Shown here: piece after piece, positions 35,955-42,909 of the stretch
How positions within the stretch are numbered: the first letter of the stretch is position 1
Layout: each line of letters opens with the position of its first letter
Assembly (NCBI GenBank): GCA_035652075.1
Contig: DASREL010000056.1
Span: forward strand, 1-52,887
Source of the DNA: Gp6-AA45 sp035652075
GTDB lineage: Bacteria; Acidobacteriota; Vicinamibacteria; Vicinamibacterales; CAVVIG01
DNA length: 52,887 nt
Direction of reading: 5' to 3'
The notes under the pieces: generated by a model
The model's input: the letters and a program-made list of their open reading frames with translations, nothing else
The model's database searches: none
What the model was told of the DNA's origin: nothing
Translations under genes and position numbers: made by a program

Positions 35955-36760
35955 AACGGCAGTTCGGCGACTTCGAGTTCGATACCTCGTCGCGCGAACT
36001 CCGCCGCCACGGCGAGGTCGTCAAGCTGCAGGCGCAGCCGGCGCAGGTGCTGGCGCTGCTCATCGAGCACGCGGGCGAGGTGGTGTCACGCGATGCGATC
36101 CGCGACGCCGTCTGGGGTCAGGACACGTTCGTCGATTTCGACAAAGGCCTGAACTTCGCGATCGCGCAGGTCCGCGCCGCGCTCGGCGATTCTGCCGACT
36201 CACCGACCTTCATCAAGACGTTCCCGAAGCGCGGCTATCAGTTTGTGGGGTCTGACACCTCCGACACCTCAGAGGTGTCAGACACCTCTGGCACCCAACG
36301 GATGGTGTGGATCGCGATTGCCATCGCAATCGTGGCCGTGGCGACGTGGTTCTTCACGATGCGGCCGTCGCCGGCACACACGATTGCCGTGCTGCGATTC
36401 GACAACCAGACCGGGTCCGCGGAGTTCGACCGCTATGCCCAGAACCTGACGGACGCGGTGGTCGCCGAGTTGACGGCGTCCGGTTCCGGACGGTTCGGGA
36501 TTATTGGCAACGCCGTCGCGCTCCGCACGCCGCGCGAGCAGCGCGACATCGTCGCCATCGGCCGTCAACTGAACGCCGGTTACATCATCCTCGGCCAGGT
36601 CCTGCGGGAAGGCGATCGAGTCCGGATCCTCGCGCACTTGATCCGATTGCCGGAGCAAACGCACCTGTGGGTGACGCGGGTGGAGCGCGCACCGACCGAT
36701 CTCGTCAAGCCGTCAGAGCTCGCACAGCGGATTTCGACAGAGTTTCTCGAGAAACTCTGA
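35951..36760 (+). CDS. Membrane-anchored winged-helix (CadC-like) regulator with TolB-like domain
   Basis: A 269-residue protein. Residues 1-98 are an OmpR/CadC-type winged helix (GEVVSRDAIRDAVWGQ; FIKTFPKRGYQFVG). A 15-residue low-complexity linker (SDTSDTSEVSDTSGT) is encoded by nonamer repeats, then a membrane helix at about 118-136, and a periplasmic TolB-N/FlgO-like domain (HTIAVLRFDNQTGSAEFDRY). This is the CadC plan: periplasmic sensing and direct DNA binding. It closes the three-gene cluster with the secreted protein and the RidA-like protein, which may be its periplasmic partners. Confidence 0.87.
   Translation: MKRQFGDFEFDTSSRELRRHGEVVKLQAQPAQVLALLIEHAGEVVSRDAIRDAVWGQDTFVDFDKGLNFAIAQVRAALGDSADSPTFIKTFPKRGYQFVGSDTSDTSEVSDTSGTQRMVWIAIAIAIVAVATWFFTMRPSPAHTIAVLRFDNQTGSAEFDRYAQNLTDAVVAELTASGSGRFGIIGNAVALRTPREQRDIVAIGRQLNAGYIILGQVLREGDRVRILAHLIRLPEQTHLWVTRVERAPTDLVKPSELAQRISTEFLEKL
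36251..36295 (+). repeat. Five in-frame nonamers in the winged-helix linker
   Basis: Units TCTGACACC, TCCGACACC, TCAGAGGTG, TCAGACACC and TCTGGCACC span exactly 45 bases and 15 codons. The middle contains a perfect 10+1+10 palindrome (CAGAGGTGTC-A-GACACCTCTG). The last two units match the S9 element. Confidence 0.92.
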
Positions 36761-36845
36761 CGCCTCATCTTTTCCTCACTCGAACTCTCCGTCAGTCGGT
36801 TGTCGTCCGGTCCTCGATTCGCGTCTCATCACGCGTGGAGGGCCG

Positions 36846-37622
36846 ATGAATAGACGTGAACTGATTGCGGCGCTGACCGTCGCACCGGCGTTCGGTCGTG
36901 CGAAGGCTTTGGCGGCGGGGAACGTTGCGGACACATTTCCGATGCAAGACCGCGCCATGGTCCAGGAGATGGTCGTGGTGTCACACTTCAACGCAAGACG
37001 CGTCCGCGAACTGGTCGACGCGCATCCGGCGCTGGCGAGGGCCGCGATGGACTGGGGTTTCGGTGACTGGGAAGATGCGCTCGGCGCCGCCTCGCACGTC
37101 GGCAACCGCGAGATCGCCGACTATCTGCTGTCGCACGGCGCCCGGCCGACGATCTTTTCCGCGGCGATGCTCGGTCAGCTCGATGTCGTGAAGGCGTTCG
37201 TCACGGTGAATCCCGGAGCGCAGCGGATCGCCGGACCGCACAGCATCCACCTGCTCGCGCACGCGAAGGCAGGCGGTGCTGCGGCGAAACCGGTCTACGA
37301 CTACTTGCTCGGCCTCGGCGACGCGAATGGCCCGGCCGTCGAACCGATCTCAGACGACGAGAAAGCCGCGCTTGCCGGGACCTACACCTTCGGCAGCGGC
37401 GCGGCCGACCGCGTCGTCATCACCGTGGACAAAGGGGCGCTGATGTTCAATCGCCCCGGCATGCCGTATGCGCGCGGCCTGCTGCATCTCGGTCGACGCG
37501 AGTTCTTCCCGATGGGCGCGTCGGCAGTGCGAATCACCTTTGACGCCGGGCCACGGCCCGCCACCGTCACCGTCCGTGACGGCGACGTCGTGGTCGTTAT
37601 GTCTCGATATGCGGATCGATGA
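36846..37622 (+). CDS. Exported ankyrin-repeat-like protein
   Basis: A 258-residue protein with an N-terminal twin-arginine-type signal (MNRRELIAALTVAPAFGRAKALAA), although the RR motif is short of a classic SRRxFLK. Residues about 50-130 hold two or three ankyrin-like units (WEDALGAASHVGNREIADYLLSHGARP; IFSAAMLGQLDVVKAFV) and the C-terminal third is a beta domain (AGTYTFGSGAADRVVITVD). GGAGGG lies before the ATG at a normal spacing. It overlaps the convergent gene by 26 bases. The partner is unknown. Confidence 0.77.
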   Translation: MNRRELIAALTVAPAFGRAKALAAGNVADTFPMQDRAMVQEMVVVSHFNARRVRELVDAHPALARAAMDWGFGDWEDALGAASHVGNREIADYLLSHGARPTIFSAAMLGQLDVVKAFVTVNPGAQRIAGPHSIHLLAHAKAGGAAAKPVYDYLLGLGDANGPAVEPISDDEKAALAGTYTFGSGAADRVVITVDKGALMFNRPGMPYARGLLHLGRREFFPMGASAVRITFDAGPRPATVTVRDGDVVVVMSRYADR

Positions 37623-38118
37623 GCACGCCGTCGATGTTGAGAACGACTTTGAAGAACCCATTCGCGCCGTGCGGCTGCACCGGTCCTGACACGACGTAGT
37701 GCTCCGCCTTGCCGAACGGCAATTCGCGGTAGAACGGGTTGTTCGGGCCGGCGTACTTCTTCACTTTGGCGGCATCCGGCGCGTGGTCGGGATCCGGCTT
37801 GATGTCGTAGATGGAAAACTTGTGGCGCTCGCAATACCACAGAATCATGTCTTGTTTCTCGGGTGACAACCTCACGACGGTCGGATCGTGCGCGCCGTGT
37901 TTGTGCGAGTGCACTTCGATGATGACGCCGCCGTGGTAGTGCCCGGCTTTATTGCCGATGACGATGATGTCGGTGGGCGCCGGCGGATGTTTCATCGACT
38001 GAATGTGCCTGACGGCCTCATCCGTCGTCGTCACATGACCGGGCATGACGAAGATCTCGACCGGCTGTACGAGCGACAGAATCTCCACGGGCGGCGCGTG
38101 ATGGTGAAGCTGGGGCAT
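37597..38118 (-). CDS. Histidine-rich protein of unknown function
   Basis: A 173-residue protein with no signal peptide and no family that I recognise. It contains many histidines, in MPQLHHHAPP at the start and a HYHGGVIIEVHSHKHGAH stretch near residue 58, which could bind metal. The C-terminal part (GANGFFKVVLNIDGVLIDPHIET) looks like a beta sandwich. AAGGAG lies seven bases before the ATG, which supports it as a real gene. It follows the Ser/Thr kinase gene in the same direction after 17 bases and may be co-transcribed with it. Confidence 0.65.
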   Translation of the reverse strand: MPQLHHHAPPVEILSLVQPVEIFVMPGHVTTTDEAVRHIQSMKHPPAPTDIIVIGNKAGHYHGGVIIEVHSHKHGAHDPTVVRLSPEKQDMILWYCERHKFSIYDIKPDPDHAPDAAKVKKYAGPNNPFYRELPFGKAEHYVVSGPVQPHGANGFFKVVLNIDGVLIDPHIET

Positions 38119-38135
38119 CGGCGGCTCCTTGGTAG

Positions 38136-40724
38136 CTACTGGTTTACGCGGTGGACGAGGCGCTGAAAGCTCAGGTTTGGACGAAGATTATCGAGGTCCG
38201 GCCAGGCAGTCAGCTCCGCCGGCGGGAGTTGGCGATCGACGGCCTGCGACAACAGGTGCAGCGCCCGCGCCTCGTCATGCAGCGAGTTATACGCCAGCGC
38301 GGCGAAGAACAACCGGTGCGGGTCGGTCTCATGGGCGACTTGCGCCGCGTCGAGGTGCGCCAGGCTCTCGGATCGGCGTCCGAGTTTCGCCATGTACTCG
38401 GCCATCAGCAGGTGCAGATCGACATCATGGGGATTCACGGCGAGTTCCCGCTCGCCGTCGGCGATCGCGCGTTCGAACGTGACCGTCGCCTGCGTTTTGT
38501 CGCCGGCCCAGTAGTACGCGCGCGCGAGATTGCCCAGCCGGCGCGCATCGGGGGCGAGACGGCACGCTTCTTCGAGCATCGACGCCGACTCGGGGAAACG
38601 GCGAAGGTAGTAATACGCGACGCCCCAGTTTGCGTAGGCGCCCGGCGTGGGACCGAGCGAGACCGATTTGCGAAAGGCGCCGATCGCGTCTTCGTAGCGG
38701 CCGAGGAGGAGATACACGCCCCCGAGCGCGTAGTAGGCCCTCGCGTTGTCCGGCGTCAGCGACACGGCAGCCTGATACTGCTGCACCGACTCGCCGTACC
38801 GCGCCTGATCGCGATAGAAGATCGCCAGCCACTCGTGCGTCGCCCAATACTGCGGCCGCAGGTCGACGGCGCGACGATAGGTCTGCTCGGCGGCGCTCAC
38901 GTTGCCGGCGCCCTGCTGCGCGCGCGCGAGGCCGAGATACGCTTCGTCGTTGGTCGGTTCGCGATCGACGGCCCGCGCGAAATCATCGGCCGCCGCCGTG
39001 TATTCGCCGGTGCCGAGGCGGACGGTGCCGCGGCAGACGTACCCGGCTGGTGCCGCAGCGTCGAGACCGAGCGCGCGGTCGCAGGCGTCGCGCGCGAGCG
39101 GCACCCAGGACGGATCTTTCGTCGCCGTGTATTTCTGCCAGTACGCGCTGCCGACGCCGGCGAAGGCGAGGGCGTACTTCGCGTCGAGCGCGATCGCGCG
39201 CGTGAAGAGATCGATCGCCGTGTCGACGTGGCCCGGCTTCTCGTAGTCGAGCAGATAGCCGCGTCCCTGCAAGTACAACTCGTGCGCGCCAGGAACTTGC
39301 GTTTCGTGTGCGGTGAGCGCCTCGCGCTCCGGGCCGTTCAGCTTCAGCTCGAGTGCCGTGACCGCCCACTCGGTCACACGGTCCTGGACCGAAAACGGAT
39401 CCGACGCGGCGGCGGTCAGCGAGACGGCATCCAACTGGCGGGACGAGTCGGCGTCGACCAGCGCGTAGTTGATCCGCATCGTCTCGCCCGCGCGCAAGAT
39501 GGCGCCTTCGAGGATCAGCGTCGCGCCGAAACTCGCGCGCGCCGCTGACGCGTTTGCGACGCCACGCTGGCGGACCTCGAACGTCGACGTCAGCTGCAGG
39601 CCGCGCGCGAGAACGAGCGGTGCGATCTTGGCGCTCAGGGTGTCGGCGAGCCCATCGCAGTACGCCTGCGCCTGCGAATCGTTTGCCGAGGTGCAGGGCA
39701 GCACGACCAGGCTTCGCACCGTTTTTGCTTGGCGCTGCCAGCCGACGTACGCCGCCGCGACGGCCGCCACGATCACGATCGCCGCCGCCGTCACCTCGAG
39801 CCATCGTCTGCGGCGCGTGGCGGGCGTGGCTGCGGTGCCAGAGCCGCGCGATCCGCTGGCGCTCCAGGCGAGATCGCGCGCGAGGTCGGCGGCGCTCTGC
39901 CAGCGATCCTGCGGCCGCTTCTTCAGGCACAATCCGACCGCGCGATCGAGATCCGCCGTCGCGTTGCGCGACGCTTCGAGCAGCGATTCCGGCTCGCCGT
40001 ACAGAATCGCGTGCACGACCTCGGCTTCGCTCGTCTTGGCAAACGGATGCCGGCCGGTGAACATCTCGAAGAGCACGAGGCCGAGCGAGAAGAGATCGGT
40101 CCGCGCGTCGCACGGATGCCCTTCGAGTTGCTCGGGCGCCATGTAGGCGAACGTGCCGACGATCGTTCCCGTGCTGCTGATGTTGTCGGGCGGCCGGACG
40201 CCGTCAACGGTCGACAAATCGCCGACGAGCGCCGGGACATCCAGTTGGTCGCGCAGCTTCGCCAGGCCGAAGTCGAGCAGTTTCAGTCCCGAGTCGGTCA
40301 GCATCACGTTGCTCGGCTTGATGTCGCGATGGACGATCCCTTCCTGATGCGCGCGCGCGACCGCTTCGGCGAGGGCAGCCGCGTGCCGCAGCGCCTCGTC
40401 GAACGGCAGCGGACCGCGGCGCAGGCGCGACGACAGCGTCTCGCCCTGGAGATACTCCATGACGAGGTACTCGACGCCGTCCTGCGAACCGACGTCGTAC
40501 AGCGCGCAGATGTTCGGATGATTCAAACGGCCGACCGCGCGCGCTTCGCGCTCGAAGCGGATGCGGCGTTCGTCCTGCCTGGCGGCGTCAGCGGAGAGAA
40601 TCTTGATCGCGACCGTGCGGCCGATGCGCGCGTCGGTCGCGCGGTAGACCTCGCCCATCCCGCCGCGTCCGAGCAGCGCGACGAGCTCGTACGGTCCCAG
40701 GCGTGTGCCCGGTACAAGAGCCAT
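38136..40724 (-). CDS. Ser/Thr protein kinase with membrane helix and TPR domain
   Basis: An 862-residue Hanks-type kinase. The kinase domain (residues about 12-285) has the P-loop GRGGMGEVY, Lys41, HRDIKPSN with the catalytic Asp134, DFG at 151 and APEQ at about 196. One membrane helix follows at about 309-328. The extracytoplasmic part has a TolB-like section and some eight TPRs (about 490-850; YALGGVYLLLGRYEDAIGAF; LGRRSESLAHL). This STPK-TPR plan is typical of Acidobacteriota. Its signal and substrates are unknown. Its start is 18 bases from the membrane protein gene before it. Confidence 0.94.
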   Translation of the reverse strand: MALVPGTRLGPYELVALLGRGGMGEVYRATDARIGRTVAIKILSADAARQDERRIRFEREARAVGRLNHPNICALYDVGSQDGVEYLVMEYLQGETLSSRLRRGPLPFDEALRHAAALAEAVARAHQEGIVHRDIKPSNVMLTDSGLKLLDFGLAKLRDQLDVPALVGDLSTVDGVRPPDNISSTGTIVGTFAYMAPEQLEGHPCDARTDLFSLGLVLFEMFTGRHPFAKTSEAEVVHAILYGEPESLLEASRNATADLDRAVGLCLKKRPQDRWQSAADLARDLAWSASGSRGSGTAATPATRRRRWLEVTAAAIVIVAAVAAAYVGWQRQAKTVRSLVVLPCTSANDSQAQAYCDGLADTLSAKIAPLVLARGLQLTSTFEVRQRGVANASAARASFGATLILEGAILRAGETMRINYALVDADSSRQLDAVSLTAAASDPFSVQDRVTEWAVTALELKLNGPEREALTAHETQVPGAHELYLQGRGYLLDYEKPGHVDTAIDLFTRAIALDAKYALAFAGVGSAYWQKYTATKDPSWVPLARDACDRALGLDAAAPAGYVCRGTVRLGTGEYTAAADDFARAVDREPTNDEAYLGLARAQQGAGNVSAAEQTYRRAVDLRPQYWATHEWLAIFYRDQARYGESVQQYQAAVSLTPDNARAYYALGGVYLLLGRYEDAIGAFRKSVSLGPTPGAYANWGVAYYYLRRFPESASMLEEACRLAPDARRLGNLARAYYWAGDKTQATVTFERAIADGERELAVNPHDVDLHLLMAEYMAKLGRRSESLAHLDAAQVAHETDPHRLFFAALAYNSLHDEARALHLLSQAVDRQLPPAELTAWPDLDNLRPNLSFQRLVHRVNQ

Positions 40725-40742
40725 TTGTGGAAGGCGGCAATC

Positions 40743-41843
40743 TTACGCGAAAACGTGGGCGAGCGCGGTGCGCCGCGGCGACCAGAGCGCGACCAGCAGT
40801 TGAATGTCGGCGCCGAGCGTCGCGGCGCTCACGATCGGTCCCCAGACGAAGGTACGGACCGACGGCGCGAGTATCGCCGGAACGACGGCGATGACCGCAC
40901 CCACCACGAGGGCGCGGCCGATGGCGGTCCACGTGACGCGCGTCGCGCACGATGACCAGAATGCGGGCAGCACCGCGCGCAGCGACACCACGACGAACAG
41001 CGTTTGGAAGAGCGGCGCGACGATCGCGTCCTGTCCCTTGGACGCCGCGTCGGCGGCGAGCAGTCCGGCCGCCGTCACGTGGCACGCGACGGCGAACGCC
41101 GCCGCCACCGCCACCGTCGCCGTGTCGGCCGAGGAGGTGCGTCGCGCGCCGGCTTGCAGCAGCAATCCGCCGATGAGCGCGATGACGGCGCTGACGATGA
41201 CCGACGAGGTGCCGTGCCACGTCGTCGGCGGCAGCAGCATCGCCATGTCCGCGTTCGTCATGATGCCTTGCAGCACCTGCCACACGACAACGACCGAGAC
41301 CAGCACGAGCGCGGCGTCGCGCCAGCCGGGCGCGATCGGCAGTGTCCGCCGAAGGCCGACCGTGATCAGCAGCATCGCCGCGACGCTGGCGACGGCGAGC
41401 ATCATCAGTTGACGTGACGGCACGGCGCGCCAGGATCGCAGCGGGATGCGGTACAGACTGTTTTCCGGCGTCAGCTCGAACGGCATCGTCGCGCCGAGCG
41501 ACGTGACGAGGTTCACTGTGATCGGATCGCTTTGATCCCATTCGTACGGAATCACGAGCGTCGCTCGCGCATTCGGCGCGAGCGTCGCGGTCGGATCCAT
41601 ACGAAACGCCCAGTACGCCGAGTCCACTTGCACCTGCGCGATCGTCATCGTCAGGTTGTCGAGGTTTGCGAGCGTCAGGTGGAGGCCGTCGCTCTGAACG
41701 TCGAAATCCTCGAGGTGGATGCGATCGGTCGACGGGAACAGCGGCTTCGACGCGGACGAGAAGGACGCCGGCGAGCGATACAAGAGCGCGGCGGCGACGC
41801 ACGCCACGACCACGAGAGCGATGCCGGCGCGGGTCGGCGTCAT
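40743..41843 (-). CDS. Polytopic membrane protein with cupredoxin-like N-terminal domain
   Basis: A 366-residue protein. An N-terminal helix (GIALVVVACVAAALL) leads to a periplasmic beta domain at about 35-145 (LHLTLANLDNLTMTIAQVQVDSAYWAF; ATLVIPYEWDQSD). About seven or eight membrane helices follow. The N-terminal domain resembles one found in front of some ZIP-type metal transporters, but the ZIP helix motifs (HNxxD/E) are absent, so the membrane part is different. The start (ATG 41843) overlaps the multicopper oxidase stop by four bases. A metal-handling or electron-transfer role is inferred from this coupling. Confidence 0.7.
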   Translation of the reverse strand: MTPTRAGIALVVVACVAAALLYRSPASFSSASKPLFPSTDRIHLEDFDVQSDGLHLTLANLDNLTMTIAQVQVDSAYWAFRMDPTATLAPNARATLVIPYEWDQSDPITVNLVTSLGATMPFELTPENSLYRIPLRSWRAVPSRQLMMLAVASVAAMLLITVGLRRTLPIAPGWRDAALVLVSVVVVWQVLQGIMTNADMAMLLPPTTWHGTSSVIVSAVIALIGGLLLQAGARRTSSADTATVAVAAAFAVACHVTAAGLLAADAASKGQDAIVAPLFQTLFVVVSLRAVLPAFWSSCATRVTWTAIGRALVVGAVIAVVPAILAPSVRTFVWGPIVSAATLGADIQLLVALWSPRRTALAHVFA

Positions 41844-42832
41844 GCCGGTTCGGCCCGGAACAGTCCCATCCATCCGAGTTCGGCGAATTCGCTTTGGTGC
41901 GCGTGGAACATGTAGTCGCCCGGCGATCGAAACGTCACCTCGAGGCGCGCGCGCTCGCCCTGGCAGAGCATCAGCGTGTCGGCGTGTGCGTCCGGCTGTG
42001 GAAGCGTCCCCGTGCGATAGACGTCGAAGAAATGCCCGTGCAGGTGAAAGCTGTTGATCGGATCGAATTCGGTGACGTTGATGAGGAAGATCCGCACCGG
42101 ACGACCGACGCGGACGCGGACAGGGTCGTGCATGAAATGGTGCGCGACCGTGTTGACGGCGTAGAACTCGTTTTTGCCGTCCGTGTTCGTGTCGAAGGCG
42201 TTCATCACCATCACGAGCTCGTCGGCGGCCGGCCGCGCCTCGCGTGGATCGACGATGAACGCGCCGTAGAGGCCTTTGTGGATGTGCCGCTTGAACGGCT
42301 CGACGTGGCAGTTGTAGAAGTGCACGCCCGCCGGGTCTGCGCGAAACGCATACGTGAACGTCGCGCCGGGTGCGATCGCCTGCGAGGGCAGCGAGCCGTC
42401 CATGTCGGCGGCGTGCCACCCGTGGAAATGGATCGAATGCGGATGCGCGCTGCGGTTCTCGAAGGTGACGCGGATCTCGTCGCCGACCGTCGCGCGTAGC
42501 GTCGGTCCGGGCACCTGGCCGTTGTACGTCCACGCCTCGAACTTCACCCCAGGCGCCACCTCGATCGTCTTCGGGGCCGCGTAGATCTGATACTCGCGAA
42601 GCATCGTCCCATCGGGGCGTCGCGTTTCGCGGTAATACTTCGCGCGCTCAGGAGCAGGGAGATCCGAAAAATTCCAGGTTCGAAGAAATGCGGTGGGATC
42701 GATCGACGCATCTGTCACGCGCCCGACGAGGCCCATCCGCCCATGCGGTTCGTGGGTCGGCGCTTGTGTCGCGCCGAACCCAAGACCGCTCAGTGCCAGG
42801 ATCGCGCGCCGCGTCCAGCGTGTGCCGCTCAC
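41840..42832 (-). CDS. Two-domain multicopper oxidase
   Basis: A 330-residue enzyme with a Tat signal (VSGTRWTRRAILALSGLGF) and two cupredoxin domains. Copper ligands are visible: HFHGWH at about 135, NCHVEPFKRHIHKG at about 180 with the type-1 Cys, FHLHGHFF at about 270, and MFHAHQSEFAELGWMG near 315. In the last motif Cys is replaced by Ala, so type-1 copper is present only in domain 1, as in 2dMCO/small-laccase or nitrite-reductase-like relatives. GTG 42832 was chosen because an upstream ATG would precede the Tat motif by 35 unrelated residues. It is coupled to the membrane protein that follows. Confidence 0.86.
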   Translation of the reverse strand: MSGTRWTRRAILALSGLGFGATQAPTHEPHGRMGLVGRVTDASIDPTAFLRTWNFSDLPAPERAKYYRETRRPDGTMLREYQIYAAPKTIEVAPGVKFEAWTYNGQVPGPTLRATVGDEIRVTFENRSAHPHSIHFHGWHAADMDGSLPSQAIAPGATFTYAFRADPAGVHFYNCHVEPFKRHIHKGLYGAFIVDPREARPAADELVMVMNAFDTNTDGKNEFYAVNTVAHHFMHDPVRVRVGRPVRIFLINVTEFDPINSFHLHGHFFDVYRTGTLPQPDAHADTLMLCQGERARLEVTFRSPGDYMFHAHQSEFAELGWMGLFRAEPA

Positions 42833-42849
42833 GCGAGCGAGCGTACAAC

Positions 42850-42877
42850 AAAAAAGGCCGGCGGTTGCCCGCCGGCC
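42850..42877 (-). terminator. Rho-independent terminator after the radical SAM gene
   Basis: On the minus strand GGCCGGCGG-GCAA-CCGCCGGCC folds into a perfect nine-pair stem followed directly by TTTTTTGTTGT. It is about 30 bases beyond the radical SAM stop and just upstream of the oxidase start. Confidence 0.9.
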
Positions 42878-42881
42878 CATG

Positions 42882-42909
42882 CAGCAATCAGCATTCAGCA
42901 ATCAGCAAT
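42882..42909 (-). repeat. Heptamer tandem repeat (ATTGCTG) at the radical SAM stop
   Basis: Four units: ATTGCTG, ATTGCTG, AATGCTG, ATTGCTG. The first unit uses the last A of the TAA stop as its first base. The terminator stem follows seven bases after the array. Confidence 0.93.

Noticed and set aside
38151..39548. 465-residue open frame on the plus strand
   Set aside because: Antisense to the TPR part of the Ser/Thr kinase, without domain similarity.
40743..41843. ZIP-family metal transporter
   Set aside because: The N-terminal domain resembles that found before ZIP proteins, but no HNxxE/D or HxxPE-type motifs occur in the helices.
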